Below are positions 33,533 to 44,002 of a DNA stretch of 50,800 bases, piece after piece. The translations under genes and the position numbers were made by a program. Under the pieces are notes generated by a model that ran no database searches, was not told the origin of the DNA, and saw only the letters and a program-made list of their open reading frames with translations. Within the stretch, counting starts at the first letter, position 1. Every line of letters begins with the position of its first letter. The DNA is taken from NCBI GenBank assembly GCA_902786205.1, contig CADABQ010000033.1, positions 1-50,800 of the forward strand. Reading direction: 5' to 3'. Source of the stretch: an uncultured Lachnospiraceae bacterium. Lineage in GTDB: Bacteria > Bacillota > Clostridia > Lachnospirales > Lachnospiraceae.

Positions 33533-34870
33533 TTAATACCAAATTACTTCATCTTTTGTCACCTTGGCAATAATTAGTTTTTCTGGCTTTGGTTTTTCTT
33601 TTTTTATGCAATACGCATTTCTTATTATTTCCTCTGCCTCTTTTACTGTATCATATTTTTCTGTATACACTCTTGCAAGTACATCTCCAACCTGTACATT
33701 GTCTCCAGTTTTCTTTTTTAATGCTATCCCTGCTGCAAAATCGATATTGCTTTCCTTTGTCTCTCGGCCAGCTCCCAAAATCATAGAGGCAATTCCAAAC
33801 TGTTGTGCATCCATATGAAATACATAACCACTATGCTGTGCTACGATATCATAGTAATAAGCGGCCTTAGGGAAGTTCTCTGGGTGTTCGATCAAGGAAA
33901 CATCTCCTTGCTGCGCTTTTACCATAGCAGAAAGTTTCTTTAATGCACTTCCGTTTTCCACTGCATCTCTTGCCATTTTTTCACAAGCTTCTATCGTAAT
34001 GTTCTTATCTTTCTCTATCTTTGCAAGATAGAGCATATTTGCTGCCAATGCAATACAAATTTCTAACAATTCTCCCTTTCGTTTTCCCTGCAACAGTTCA
34101 ATTACTTCCATCACCTCTAAAGAGTTCCCTATGTTTTCTCCTAAAGGCATATCCATATTGGTAATCAAGGCTACTGTAGTTTTTTTTGCATGTTCTCCTA
34201 TGGCAACCATTTTCTTTGCCAATGTTAGTGCATCTTCTTTCCTTTTCATAAAGGCTCCACTTCCACAAGTAACATCTAACAATATTTTATCACTACCTGC
34301 CGCAAGCTTTTTACTCATAACAGACGCAGCAATCAAAGGAATACTATCCACAGTATCTGTAACATCTCGTAATGCATATAATTTTTTATCAGCAGGAGCT
34401 AAATTAGCAGATTGCCCAACTACACTAAGTCCAATGTCATTTACAATCTGAAAAAAACGCTCCTTGGGAATCTCTGTTTGAAATCCCTGTATAGACTCCA
34501 ACTTATCAATGGTGCCACCTGTATGTCCCAGACCACGCCCTGACATCTTTGCAACCTTTTCTCCGCAAGCAGCGACAATAGGCCCTATTGCCAATGTTGT
34601 CTTATCACCCACACCTCCGGTACTATGTTTATCCACTTTTATTCCATTTATATGAGATAAATCAATCCTATCACCTGAATGTGCCATTGCCAATGTCATA
34701 TTTCCCAGTTCCTGATCCGACATTCCTTTAAAATACACCGCCATAAGCCAGGCTGCCATTTGATAATCCGGTATTTCTCCATCTACGTATAAATGAATCA
34801 TTTCTTTTATTTCTGTTTCAGTCAATTCTTTACCGTTTTTTTTCTTTTCAATCAAATCAAACATTCTCAT
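33533..34870 (-). CDS. pdp: Pyrimidine-nucleoside phosphorylase
   Basis: 445 residues. It splits uridine, thymidine or deoxyuridine with phosphate. Landmarks: the signature KMSGRGLGHTGGTIDKLESI, VDKHSTGGVGDK, the phosphate-binding KKLAAGSDKILLDVTCGSGAFMK and a C-terminal PYNP domain (DNVQVGDVLARVYT). ATG at 34870 after GGGAGGG; a second ATG two codons later is possible. It follows cdd, so cytidine can be deaminated to uridine and then split. It completes the salvage set with deoB and deoD at 14-16 kb. Confidence 0.96.
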   Translation of the reverse strand: MRMFDLIEKKKNGKELTETEIKEMIHLYVDGEIPDYQMAAWLMAVYFKGMSDQELGNMTLAMAHSGDRIDLSHINGIKVDKHSTGGVGDKTTLAIGPIVAACGEKVAKMSGRGLGHTGGTIDKLESIQGFQTEIPKERFFQIVNDIGLSVVGQSANLAPADKKLYALRDVTDTVDSIPLIAASVMSKKLAAGSDKILLDVTCGSGAFMKRKEDALTLAKKMVAIGEHAKKTTVALITNMDMPLGENIGNSLEVMEVIELLQGKRKGELLEICIALAANMLYLAKIEKDKNITIEACEKMARDAVENGSALKKLSAMVKAQQGDVSLIEHPENFPKAAYYYDIVAQHSGYVFHMDAQQFGIASMILGAGRETKESNIDFAAGIALKKKTGDNVQVGDVLARVYTEKYDTVKEAEEIIRNAYCIKKEKPKPEKLIIAKVTKDEVIWY

Positions 34871-34966
34871 TGGAATCCCTCCCTTCTATGATTAATGTAC
34901 TCTCGGAGTCTCTTTGTGCCTGATTTTGCAAAATGGTTTTTTGTCAGATATGCACAAATTTATGAG

Positions 34967-34985
34967 GCGTACGTGGAGCGTACGT
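34967..34985. repeat. Two direct copies of GCGTACGT between cdd and pdp
   Basis: GCGTACGT at 34967 and 34978, 11 bases apart (one helical turn), each with the palindrome CGTACG. It may be a cooperative operator for a nucleoside-responsive regulator, which is inference from spacing. Confidence 0.4.
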
Positions 34986-35022
34986 TGATTACATGATTAT
35001 AACAATAGTTTTTATAACGCAT

Positions 35023-35436
35023 CTATAAATTTTCAGGACCAAATCCCTGTGGTAACAATTCTTCCAGTTTATAAACTTTATACTCTTCCATAGACTTTGC
35101 CACAATAATTTCAAATGTACCCGCATTACAAAATTCCATCATTACCTGTCTACAAACTCCACATGGTGTCGCATAGGAAGAAACCTGCATTCCCTCTTCA
35201 TATCCACCCACAATGGCGATTCTACAAAATCTGCGATGTCCTTCACTGACTGCTTTAAAAAAAGCAGTTCGTTCCGCACAATTACCAGGAGAGTATGCTG
35301 CATTTTCAATATTACATCCGCTATATACCGTTCCATCTTCTGTTTCCAAAGCTGCCCCAACTTTAAATTTTGAATATGGTGCATACGCCATAGAACGACT
35401 TTCCAGCGCCTTTCTAATCAAATCTTTTTGCTCCAT
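35023..35436 (-). CDS. cdd: Cytidine deaminase
   Basis: 137 residues, the short tetrameric class. Zinc site CAERTAFFKA with the catalytic Glu, and PCGVCRQVMMEF. Substrate loop KVGAALETEDG and SGCNIENAAYSPG. It converts cytidine and deoxycytidine to uridine forms that feed pdp downstream. Start follows GGGGGCG. It lies 80 bases after dnaB on the same strand. Confidence 0.97.
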   Translation of the reverse strand: MEQKDLIRKALESRSMAYAPYSKFKVGAALETEDGTVYSGCNIENAAYSPGNCAERTAFFKAVSEGHRRFCRIAIVGGYEEGMQVSSYATPCGVCRQVMMEFCNAGTFEIIVAKSMEEYKVYKLEELLPQGFGPENL

Positions 35437-35519
35437 AGACTCGCCCCCTCTAGCATTTCAATCCCCTTCTAATCTATCCTATCTATTATCTTTTTATATA
35501 TTGGAGATTCTATTGTAAG

Positions 35520-36857
35520 CTAATTTCTACTATGCTCCAAATTTGCAAATTTCGTGTATTGTGACAACCAAGCAAGTTTTACGGTTCCTGTAGGACCACT
35601 TCTCTGTTTTGCAATGATAATCTCTGAAATACCTGCTTCTTCCGAATCTGCATTGTAATAATCATCTCGGTATATAAACATAACCATATCCGCATCCTGC
35701 TCAATAGCTCCAGATTCACGCAAATCGGACAACATGGGCCGTTTATCTGGTCTTTGTTCCACAGCACGACTTAACTGTGACAAGGCTATAATAGGCACAT
35801 TTAATTCTCTTGCCAAAGCCTTCAAGGAACGAGAAATTTCGGATACTTCCTGCTGTCTGGATTCGTTTCTTCCACTACCATTCATAAGCTGCAAGTAATC
35901 GATAATAATAAGTCCTAAGTCATGTTCCAATTTATATTTCCTACATTTTGAACGCAATTCAGAAATAGTAATACCAGGCGTGTCATCTAAAATTAATTTC
36001 GAATTACCAATCTTAGTGGCACTATTTACCAATTTTACCCAATCATCATCATCTAATTCACCTGTACGCATTGCCTGCGAATCTACCTTGGAATTCATAG
36101 ACAACATACGTTTCGCTAATTGAGTCGTTGACATTTCCAAACTAAATATAGCCGTAGATATATTTTCTTTTAATGCTACATGTTCTGCAATATTTAGTAC
36201 AAATGCTGTTTTTCCCATCGCTGGTCTGGCTGCTATCAAAATCAGGTCAGAGGGATGAAAACCTGCTGTTTTATAATCCAAATCATAAAATCCACTGGCT
36301 ATACCAGTTACTCTTCCAGATGTTTTCGCTGCCTGTTCGATACTTTCAACTGTCTCAATTACAATATCTTTAATACTGACATAGTCTCCACCTGATGTAT
36401 TGCGCAAAACATCAAAAATCTGTTTTTCCGTATCTGCCATAATTTCTTCCACTGGCTCTTTTCCAAGATAGCAGGCATTGGTAATTCCTTCCGTTGTTTT
36501 AATCAAACGGCGGAGTAAGGATTTGTCCCTGACAATATTGGCATATTGCTTTACATTGGCAGAGTTTGGAACAGAATCTAATAACCCACGCATAAATTCC
36601 ACACTACTTAATTCTGGTGGTAAATCTTTTTCTCTTAATTTATCCTGAAGCGTAACTAAATCCACGGATTTTCCATCGTTATGCAATTCTACCATGGCAC
36701 CAAACAAACTTCCATATTGTGATTGATAAAAATCTGCTTCTGTTAAGATTTCAGATGCAGTTGTAATCGCATCCTTGTCCAGTAGCATTGAACTAATTAC
36801 AGCACGCTCTGCCTCTGCATTAAAAGGCATGCTCCGTTTTATCAGCGCTTCATCCAT
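35520..36857 (-). CDS. dnaB: Replicative DNA helicase
   Basis: 445 residues. N-terminal primase-binding domain (PFNAEAERAVISSMLLD) and RecA-like helicase core with Walker A ARPAMGKTAF, Walker B LIIIDYLQLM, the EISRSLKALARELNVPIIALSQLSR block and the KQRSGPTG arginine-finger region. It unwinds DNA at the replication fork as a hexamer. No intein is present. Follows rplI in the conserved gdpP-rplI-dnaB order. Confidence 0.98.
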   Translation of the reverse strand: MDEALIKRSMPFNAEAERAVISSMLLDKDAITTASEILTEADFYQSQYGSLFGAMVELHNDGKSVDLVTLQDKLREKDLPPELSSVEFMRGLLDSVPNSANVKQYANIVRDKSLLRRLIKTTEGITNACYLGKEPVEEIMADTEKQIFDVLRNTSGGDYVSIKDIVIETVESIEQAAKTSGRVTGIASGFYDLDYKTAGFHPSDLILIAARPAMGKTAFVLNIAEHVALKENISTAIFSLEMSTTQLAKRMLSMNSKVDSQAMRTGELDDDDWVKLVNSATKIGNSKLILDDTPGITISELRSKCRKYKLEHDLGLIIIDYLQLMNGSGRNESRQQEVSEISRSLKALARELNVPIIALSQLSRAVEQRPDKRPMLSDLRESGAIEQDADMVMFIYRDDYYNADSEEAGISEIIIAKQRSGPTGTVKLAWLSQYTKFANLEHSRN

Positions 36858-36893
36858 TATTTTCCCTCGTTTCTAATTCTTTTTCTTATAGAT

Positions 36894-37343
36894 TTATTTC
36901 TTTTCACTAACATGCACTTTAATCTCCGCCGTTACTTTTTGGTGTAGACGAATTGGAACATTATAGGTTCCAAGTGCTCTAATCGGCTCAGGAAGATGCA
37001 TTTTCTTTTTATCAAATTCATATCCATACTGTTTTTTTGCTGCTTCTGCAATCTCTTTTGGAGAAACAGAACCAAAGCTTCTTCCATCCTTACCAGTTTT
37101 TAAAGTCACCTCTACGGTTTTATCTTCGATTTCTTTTGCAAATGCCTGTGCCTCTTCATAAATTTCCTGTGCAATTTTTTCGTCATTGGCATTTTTCAAT
37201 TTTAAATCATTTAACGCCTTTGGTGTAGCTTCCACACCTAACTTCTTTTTTAAGAGGCAATTTCTTGCGTATCCATCATTTACTTCTACTACTTCACCTT
37301 TTTTTCCAAGTGCCTTTACATCCTCTAACAAAATAACTTTCAT
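36894..37343 (-). CDS. rplI: Ribosomal protein bL9
   Basis: 149 residues, normal size. N-domain [28 protein letters not shown], long helix to about 75, and a C-domain with GKLFGSVS-equivalent [14 protein letters not shown]. Begins 2 bases after gdpP. Confidence 0.98.
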   Translation of the reverse strand: MKVILLEDVKALGKKGEVVEVNDGYARNCLLKKKLGVEATPKALNDLKLKNANDEKIAQEIYEEAQAFAKEIEDKTVEVTLKTGKDGRSFGSVSPKEIAEAAKKQYGYEFDKKKMHLPEPIRALGTYNVPIRLHQKVTAEIKVHVSEKK

Positions 37344-37345
37344 AA

Positions 37346-39421
37346 TTAAACATCTCCATCTTCTATCATTTTTCTAAGTGCATCCCGCACCATTTGTTTT
37401 GCTGTTTCCATATCTACATCCTTTAACTGTGCTCCGGCTACACTCATGTGACCGCCGCCGCCTAGTTTTTCCATTACAAGCTGTACATTTAACTCATCAA
37501 TGGACCTTGCACTAATATATATCTTATTATTATAAGCAGTAAACACAAAAGATGCTTTTACATCACTAATATTTAACAACTCATTGGCAACCTGGGCTCC
37601 CAGCACAGTAGGACTGTCTGCTCCATCTGCCTTACACTCTGTAATCGCATAATGTTCCATAAAAATTTCCATATCATGCACTGCTGCTGCCCTAAGCTTA
37701 TATTCCAACTTATTACTTCGAAATATCTTTCGAACCCTTGTAATGTCGGCTCCACATCGACGCAAAAATGCTGCTGCTTCAAAAGTACGCACTCCAGTTT
37801 TGGTAAGAAAATTATTTGAATCAATTACAATACCAGAATACATAGCATCCGCTTCCACCTGGCGTAATTTCAAATTATCATCCACATATTGTAAAATTTC
37901 AGCAACCATCTCGCATGCGGACGATGCATATGGTTCAATATAGGAGAGCACTGCATTTTCAATTCCATCTCCCACCTGTCTGTGATGATCTAAAACTACA
38001 ACTGTTTTCATACACTCTAACAATTCCGGACACTCTGTATAATTGGCACGATTCACATCTACAATTACTAAAATCGTGTTAGGATTCATCAATTCCATTG
38101 CCTGTGTGCTGTTCAAAAACATATCCTGCTCATATTCCGCATTAGACAAGAAACGATTCATCATTGGGCGAACCGATGTTGTAATTTCATTAATTACAAT
38201 ATTGGCTTTTTTGCCTAATGTTTTTGCAATTCGATAAATTCCGATGGATGCGCCAAACGAATCGGCATCTCCAATAGCATGTCCCATAATAAGAACCTGA
38301 TCCTTGGCTTCCATCAATTCTCGTAAAGCGTGCGCCTTTACACGAGCTTTTACACGGGTCTTCTTTTCCATTTGTACAGTTTTTCCACCATAATATGCAA
38401 TTTTATCCCCCGTTTTGATTACTGCCTGATCACCACCACGTCCGAGTGCCAAATCAATTGCTACACGAGCATATTCATAACTTTTCTGATAACTCTCCTC
38501 ATTAATTCCCAATCCAATACTAATTGTAGCTGCCATCTCGTTTCCAATGTTAATCGCACGTACCTCCTCCAATAAAGAAAACTTGCTTTCTTCCAGTTGG
38601 GATAAATATTTGTGCTTAAACATAAAAACGTACTTATCTTTTTCCAATTTTTTTACAATAGCATCCATACTTGCCATATATTTATTGATCTTTCGATCAA
38701 TCAATGCCAACAGTAAGGAAGAACGAACTTCTTCAACATCAGCAAAAACTTCTTCAAAATTGTCAATATACAACAATCCTACAATCAGCCTGCTTTCATC
38801 AATTTCTTTCAGATATTCTTTGACCTCTGTTTCATCTTGCATATACATTGTTATCAATGTATTGGAATCGTCTAATGTATTTGGATCAAAAAAATCTTCT
38901 TTTTCTTCTTGATTAAAACTGTTGATATTTACGCGACGTAACACAACCTTAAAATCTTTTTCTTTCCATCGGATATGTATCTCCGTATCTAGCATATCTT
39001 TTGGAAGTACATCCGCAGTAATTTCCGGTATCAATGTTGAAACATTTTTCAAACAAAATTTGCCTTGGTCTGCTAATGTGCAAAATTCGTCATTTCCCCA
39101 CATAATACATCCCTCTGCATCCAAAATCGCATAGGGCAATGCTAGCTCTTTTATCAAGTGTCTCTGCACCTGAGAATAGTCATTTGCATAAGATACCAGT
39201 CTGGCCGTTATAGCAGAATTTCTGGAGAAAAACAAACTTAATGCAATTAAAATATATCCAATTAAAAAGAAAGTCATCACCACTCCCGCTTGACGATCCA
39301 CACAATATATCATAATGTTCATCATAAGCAGTAGTATGGATAAATATAATGGCCAACTTAAATATTTTTCAAGCTTTTTGTCCACCTTTCTTTTTTTCAT
39401 TGTAAATGTTTTCTTTTTCAT
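37346..39421 (-). CDS. gdpP: Cyclic-di-AMP phosphodiesterase, GdpP type
   Basis: 691 residues. Two helices (about 20-60), a PAS domain (95-180), a degenerate GGDEF domain (about 205-330), then DHH ([29 protein letters not shown]) and DHHA1 with [13 protein letters not shown] at the end. It hydrolyses c-di-AMP at the membrane and so helps set potassium and cell-wall homeostasis. First gene of the gdpP-rplI-dnaB operon. Confidence 0.97.
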   Translation of the reverse strand: MKKKTFTMKKRKVDKKLEKYLSWPLYLSILLLMMNIMIYCVDRQAGVVMTFFLIGYILIALSLFFSRNSAITARLVSYANDYSQVQRHLIKELALPYAILDAEGCIMWGNDEFCTLADQGKFCLKNVSTLIPEITADVLPKDMLDTEIHIRWKEKDFKVVLRRVNINSFNQEEKEDFFDPNTLDDSNTLITMYMQDETEVKEYLKEIDESRLIVGLLYIDNFEEVFADVEEVRSSLLLALIDRKINKYMASMDAIVKKLEKDKYVFMFKHKYLSQLEESKFSLLEEVRAINIGNEMAATISIGLGINEESYQKSYEYARVAIDLALGRGGDQAVIKTGDKIAYYGGKTVQMEKKTRVKARVKAHALRELMEAKDQVLIMGHAIGDADSFGASIGIYRIAKTLGKKANIVINEITTSVRPMMNRFLSNAEYEQDMFLNSTQAMELMNPNTILVIVDVNRANYTECPELLECMKTVVVLDHHRQVGDGIENAVLSYIEPYASSACEMVAEILQYVDDNLKLRQVEADAMYSGIVIDSNNFLTKTGVRTFEAAAFLRRCGADITRVRKIFRSNKLEYKLRAAAVHDMEIFMEHYAITECKADGADSPTVLGAQVANELLNISDVKASFVFTAYNNKIYISARSIDELNVQLVMEKLGGGGHMSVAGAQLKDVDMETAKQMVRDALRKMIEDGDV

Positions 39422-39450
39422 ATATAACCATACCTTTCATACCTGTGTAG

Positions 39451-39479
39451 ATTATATCATTTTTCTTATTTATCGTAAA
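39451..39479 (-). promoter_or_regulatory. Promoter of gdpP-rplI-dnaB
   Basis: TTTACG, 17 bases, TATAAT with TGA before it (extended -10) on the minus strand, 30 bases from the gdpP start. Confidence 0.7.
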
Positions 39480-39605
39480 GATATCACGATGCATTCTTCC
39501 ACAGAATGGTAACGATAAGACTTTGCATACGATTCCAGTTCATTTTCCAAACATTTATTATAAAAAAATCGTTATGCCCTATCATACTCTACTTCAGATA
39601 TTTTT

Positions 39606-41537
39606 CTATCGTCCTAAAACAATAGCACTAAGTGGTTCTATCGTAATCGTTTTTCCACTCTTTTCCGCCAATGGCTTTGTCCCTGCATTTTTCTCATTTA
39701 CATATACATTCCACGTTCCTTCCGGTATCTCTACCTGCTGTTGTGAACGATTTGCATTATATACGATACACAATTCTTTTAATGTATCTTCTAAATTTTC
39801 TCCGTCTATCGTATAACCAACCATATTTGGTGGAAGTTCCATAAAATGTAATCTAGTTTCGATTTCTTCTGATTCCATCATTCGAAGCATTATATGTTCT
39901 TTCCGAAATGCAATTAACCCTTTATAATAATCAACTACATCTGCATATTCCTTTTTCCAATTCCACTTAATGCTATTGATTGCGTCAGGAGAATTGTAAC
40001 TATTACTTGTAAACTTTTTCCCTGGTTCTGTTCCGGGTTTTGTTCGAAGCATTTCCTCTCCGGCCTGTATAAAAGGAATCCCCTGAGAAGTAAATATGAT
40101 TGCCGCAGCCAGACAATTCATCTTCTTTCGGATTTCTACACTATCCTCTGGATTTGTTAATGCAAATTTATCCCATAAAGTCAAGTCATCATGCGCAGAA
40201 ATGTAGTTAATGCTCTGCGCTGCTGTCTTTGCCCATGCCTTCTCTTTTCCGTTTAAAGCCTGTTTATGATGGGTAGAACCAACAATTGCAAATTTCAGTT
40301 CTTCTTCCATATCTTCTTTTCCATTTACAAATCCCTTCGCTTCCACTTCAAACACATGGCCCTTTACCGCATCACGAATATTATCATTAAACATACTATA
40401 ATCCGGCATTTTTGCTGCATTTACCTTCATTGCTAAACTTTTTGGTGCAAGTAATGGTGCTGCTGCTGCCCATCCTTCTCCATACAAAATAATATCTGGT
40501 TTTATCTTTTTCAGTTCTTTTGCAATCGCATTCATCGTATCAATATCATGAATTCCCATCAAATCAAAGCGGAATCCATCAATGTGATATTCTTTTGCCC
40601 AAAAACACAATGAATCTATCATATATTTACGCATCATTTTATGTTCCGATGCCGTTTCATTTCCACAGGCAGACGCATCTGCAAACGTACCATCTGCATG
40701 TATACGATAATAATATCCCGGCACCGTTTTTTCAAAAACAGAATCCTTTGTATAATACGTATGGTTATATACCACATCCATAACAACACCAATTCCATTT
40801 TCATGTAATTTCTTTACTAATTGCTTAAATTCTTTTACACGAACCTCTCCATGATAGGGATCCGTACTGTAAGAACCCTCTAAAACGTTATAATTAACAG
40901 GATCATATCCCCAGTTAAATTTATTTCGCTCCGGATGCTCCTCGTCTACACTTCCAAAATCATGCAATGGCAACAAATGTACGTGTGTAACACCCATTTC
41001 CTTAATGTGATCCAATCCAGTAGCTAGGCCATCCGGACTATGTGTGCCTTGTTCTGCCAATCCACCAAACAGGTATTTATTTTTTATCCCTGCGGTTGCA
41101 TCTGCAGAAACATCTCTTAAATGCAATTCATATAAAATCGCATCCGTCTTTCTCTTCAACACAGGTCCCTGATCTATATCCCAATCTATTGGATTTGTTT
41201 CAGAGAAATCCAATACCATGGCACGTTTTCCATTTACTCCCGCAGCTTTTGCATATACATCGATCACTTCCCGTGTATCTGCACCATGATTGATTGTATA
41301 CGTATAGTACATTCCCTTTATGTCTTTCTTCACTTCTGTGTACCAGGTTCCTGCTTTGTCCAGCTGCATTGGAAACGTTTCTACAAGACAATCTCCATTC
41401 CCCTGCTCATATAAATTTAAAGTTACTTTCTTTGCCTCTGGCGACCATACACGAAAGGTTGTTCCTTCTTTTGTATATACACAGCCTAAATCGTTCCCCT
41501 CATAATAATACTTACTGTCCATTTTCTTCCAATCCAT
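39606..41537 (-). CDS. pulA: Type I pullulanase
   Basis: 643 residues from ATG 41537 (GGAAGAGG site); the codon before it is GTG. No signal peptide, so it works in the cytosol. N-terminal CBM48-like domain (residues 20-110), then GH13 (subfamily 14 type). The pullulanase signature NWGYDP is near 209-214; catalytic residues are Asp near 325 (GFRFDLMG), Glu near 354 (LYGEGW) and Asp near 450 (SAHDD). It debranches alpha-1,6 bonds in imported limit dextrins or glycogen. It lies 62 bases after the transglutaminase-like gene. I found no clear terminator after it. Confidence 0.96.
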   Translation of the reverse strand: MDWKKMDSKYYYEGNDLGCVYTKEGTTFRVWSPEAKKVTLNLYEQGNGDCLVETFPMQLDKAGTWYTEVKKDIKGMYYTYTINHGADTREVIDVYAKAAGVNGKRAMVLDFSETNPIDWDIDQGPVLKRKTDAILYELHLRDVSADATAGIKNKYLFGGLAEQGTHSPDGLATGLDHIKEMGVTHVHLLPLHDFGSVDEEHPERNKFNWGYDPVNYNVLEGSYSTDPYHGEVRVKEFKQLVKKLHENGIGVVMDVVYNHTYYTKDSVFEKTVPGYYYRIHADGTFADASACGNETASEHKMMRKYMIDSLCFWAKEYHIDGFRFDLMGIHDIDTMNAIAKELKKIKPDIILYGEGWAAAAPLLAPKSLAMKVNAAKMPDYSMFNDNIRDAVKGHVFEVEAKGFVNGKEDMEEELKFAIVGSTHHKQALNGKEKAWAKTAAQSINYISAHDDLTLWDKFALTNPEDSVEIRKKMNCLAAAIIFTSQGIPFIQAGEEMLRTKPGTEPGKKFTSNSYNSPDAINSIKWNWKKEYADVVDYYKGLIAFRKEHIMLRMMESEEIETRLHFMELPPNMVGYTIDGENLEDTLKELCIVYNANRSQQQVEIPEGTWNVYVNEKNAGTKPLAEKSGKTITIEPLSAIVLGR

Positions 41538-41599
41538 CACAGTATTCCTCTTCCTTTCTTATTTTTTCAGACTATAACCACTAACATGTATATTTACTG

Positions 41600-42652
41600 T
41601 TATGATTCACTCTCACCCTCTGGCAATGACCAATTATAGTTTGTTTTTGAAATTGGATATTTCTTCTTAAATGCTGCCGTTTTATACTCTGCATTCAAAG
41701 AATGGTCCTTCAGCATTTTATTGCTTCCAATTAAAAAATACGAATATACGTAGGGACGGATTCCCAAATCTAAATCATCCCATGTGGTATCCACATAATA
41801 CCACTGGCTTCCTATTTTCACGATATTCCAAGCATGTCTTACCCCTTTTCCATTCTTGTCATATCCATATCCGGTTACCGCACGACATGGTATGCCTGCC
41901 TCCGTACACATTTTATAAAAACTAAGCGCATATCCCTGACAAACGGTTGTATGCTTGCTACTAACCAATCCATCATACGCGGAAAATCTGCTAAGACTAT
42001 TATCGTAAGTAATCGTCTCTGCAATATAATTGTGTATTGCACGAATTTGTTCTACTCTGCTCTTACCGGACAATTTGAGTTTTGCAAGCACATTTTTTAC
42101 TTTTGTATTTACCTTTTTCACCTGTGTCTTACTCTCTAAATATTTTATATTGAATTTAAAAACAGATTTATTGTTGGAATATGCCGGTATTCTAAAGCGA
42201 TAGGAATCTATCGTCAAATACAAATAATCAAAATCATCACTTGTATTTTTGTTGTCCATTGCCCAAACAGGCGCAAACATCTTTTGAATATTATTATTGA
42301 CATAAATTTTCTTATAACTTCCTTTGAAAACAATCGTAAAACTTGTTTTTCTTGCATTCATATAAGCATACATTTTTTTAATAAACGCACTCTTCGTTTT
42401 TACAACAGCAGTATTTCCCATCGCATGAATGCCATCTGTACTTATCTCAGAATCCTTTACTTTTTCCCCTATTGTTACTTTTCCTGCTTTTGGCATTTGC
42501 ACATCTGTTTCTAATGTAGACTGCTGAACATCTACTGTATGGTTCGGTACCATAACCCCTTCCTTTTCCGCTGCATTACTAGAAAAAGATACTGTCTGTG
42601 TCAATAAACAGGCTATTAACATTGTTGTAACTATTTTTCTAAATCTTCTCAT
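41600..42652 (-). CDS. Secreted transglutaminase-like protein 2
   Basis: 350 residues. Signal peptide 1-28. A beta-rich region follows to about 180, with the transglutaminase-like core behind it: Cys238 (TTVCQGYAL), His273 (VRHAWNIV) and Asp288 (YYVDTTWDD) make a full triad. Its core is closer to the classical family than that of the protein at 24962, and the N-terminal parts are unrelated. Starts after GAAGGGAG. Extracellular role unknown; possibly surface-protein processing. Confidence 0.88.
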   Translation of the reverse strand: MRRFRKIVTTMLIACLLTQTVSFSSNAAEKEGVMVPNHTVDVQQSTLETDVQMPKAGKVTIGEKVKDSEISTDGIHAMGNTAVVKTKSAFIKKMYAYMNARKTSFTIVFKGSYKKIYVNNNIQKMFAPVWAMDNKNTSDDFDYLYLTIDSYRFRIPAYSNNKSVFKFNIKYLESKTQVKKVNTKVKNVLAKLKLSGKSRVEQIRAIHNYIAETITYDNSLSRFSAYDGLVSSKHTTVCQGYALSFYKMCTEAGIPCRAVTGYGYDKNGKGVRHAWNIVKIGSQWYYVDTTWDDLDLGIRPYVYSYFLIGSNKMLKDHSLNAEYKTAAFKKKYPISKTNYNWSLPEGESES

Positions 42653-42675
42653 TTTTCTCCCTTCTGCTCTAAACT

Positions 42676-42703
42676 ATTTTAGACATTTTTTTAACTATAT
42701 CAA
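42676..42703 (-). promoter_or_regulatory. Promoter of the second transglutaminase-like gene
   Basis: TTGATA, 16 bases, TAAAAT on the minus strand. A second candidate, TGCTATAAT, lies about 40 bases farther upstream. Confidence 0.5.
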
Positions 42704-42744
42704 TTTTTCCCTGCATATTATTATAGCATGATATTCCTCTCTTT

Positions 42745-42780
42745 TCTATAAAGAGTTTTGCCTGCAAAATTCTTTATAGA
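42745..42780. repeat. Palindrome with TCTATAAAGA ends
   Basis: TCTATAAAGA.TTTTGC faces GCAAAA.TCTTTATAGA with almost no loop, so cruciform rather than simple hairpin. TTTTCTATAAAG recurs 85 bases on (42831-42842). Confidence 0.55.
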
Positions 42781-42842
42781 AAACTAATCCGCACAGCTCA
42801 CAAAACGTTTTTTTCTTTACAGAGAAAAATTTTCTATAAAGT

Positions 42843-42892
42843 AAAAAACCCCTTAAATAGATTTGGTTATATACCTTGTCTACTTAAGAGGT
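42843..42892 (-). terminator. Terminator of the Gld-like ABC operon
   Basis: CCTCTTAAGTAGA pairs with TCTATTTAAGGGG (wobbles included), then six T on the minus strand. Confidence 0.8.
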
Positions 42893-42927
42893 ATCCCGTC
42901 AAGTACAACGGATTCTTTTTTCATTTC

Positions 42928-43956
42928 TTAAAAGGCACCTAATAATGTATCCACATTGCTTATATTCATAGTATAAATTGCTTTGGAGCCATCCATATAA
43001 ACATAGTACTCTCCTGATTTATTGTTTTTCTTTCCAAAATATACCTTAAAAGAACAATTTTTTATTTTGCTTTTTCCTTTTTTATCACTCTCTGATGTCT
43101 TTGTATATTTTACAGTAAGTGTCAAAGAAGGATTTTCCAAACCATACTTTTTCATATCTGCATCTGTCTTTTTATAGGTAACACATTCCGTATTTGTTAG
43201 TCCTATTACAGCTTGCACTAACTTGTTGGCACTGTCTTCCTTCATAGCCTTTCCATTGGTCTGTGTTGTGCCTTTCAACCATTTACAATCAGGAATTTTA
43301 GAAGCATTCTTCTTATGTGCTGCGTCTGCTTTATCTTTAAAATATAACGTTTTTTGGCCCTTTTCCAATGTAAATTCATAAAGATCCTGATTACCAACAG
43401 ATGGATACTCCTCCACCTTTGCCAAACCAGTCAGGTCATAATCACATGAATTATACATCGTTGTGTCCACCAGATATACATTTTCATCTCCAGACATTTG
43501 GAAATAGTATTTATTAACTGCTGTATTCAATACCCCAAGTGTATACGTCATTTCTTTCCCATCTTTTGTTGTAAACGTAATCACTTTACTTGGTTTCTTT
43601 AGGCCAAATTCCTCTTCATCAACATCCTTTTTCTCAATTTTTCTAGTCGATTTTATTTCTGAAAGCGCACTAAGCATTGCGCTGACTGTATATTCATTAA
43701 CCGGACACTCCGTATCATTCGGTGTATACCAGGTTTTCTTTTTTAAATCTAATTCGATTTTCTCACCTTTTTTCCCCTGTGTATAAACAATCTTCGTAAT
43801 CTTATCTTTATTTGTCTTCGTAACAGTAAAACTATCCTCAGTATCTGTTTTTTCTTCCGTTTTCGGCTGCATGGACAAAAACACATAGCCAGCGGTAAAA
43901 GCTATAAGAGCTACAAGCATTATAGAAAAACTTATCCACTTTCTTTTTTTCTTCAT
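42928..43956 (-). CDS. DUF4340 domain protein of an ABC system
   Basis: 342 residues from 43956; ATGs at 43965 and 43983 are alternatives because AGAGGAG lies close. One N-terminal helix (about 7-27), the rest outside the cell. The DUF4340 pattern of repeated beta-segments, each with a Lys and Tyr/Trp-rich turn (DLKKKTWYTPNDTECPVNEY and ...KVITFTTKDGKEMTYTLG), is clear. These proteins travel with GldG-like subunits and are thought to be part of an envelope complex. Fourth gene of the unit. Confidence 0.82.
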   Translation of the reverse strand: MKKKRKWISFSIMLVALIAFTAGYVFLSMQPKTEEKTDTEDSFTVTKTNKDKITKIVYTQGKKGEKIELDLKKKTWYTPNDTECPVNEYTVSAMLSALSEIKSTRKIEKKDVDEEEFGLKKPSKVITFTTKDGKEMTYTLGVLNTAVNKYYFQMSGDENVYLVDTTMYNSCDYDLTGLAKVEEYPSVGNQDLYEFTLEKGQKTLYFKDKADAAHKKNASKIPDCKWLKGTTQTNGKAMKEDSANKLVQAVIGLTNTECVTYKKTDADMKKYGLENPSLTLTVKYTKTSESDKKGKSKIKNCSFKVYFGKKNNKSGEYYVYMDGSKAIYTMNISNVDTLLGAF

Positions 43957-44002
43957 AAAGAACATGGCTCCTCTCTGTATCATTCTTTCCTATTTGGTAG
44001 TA

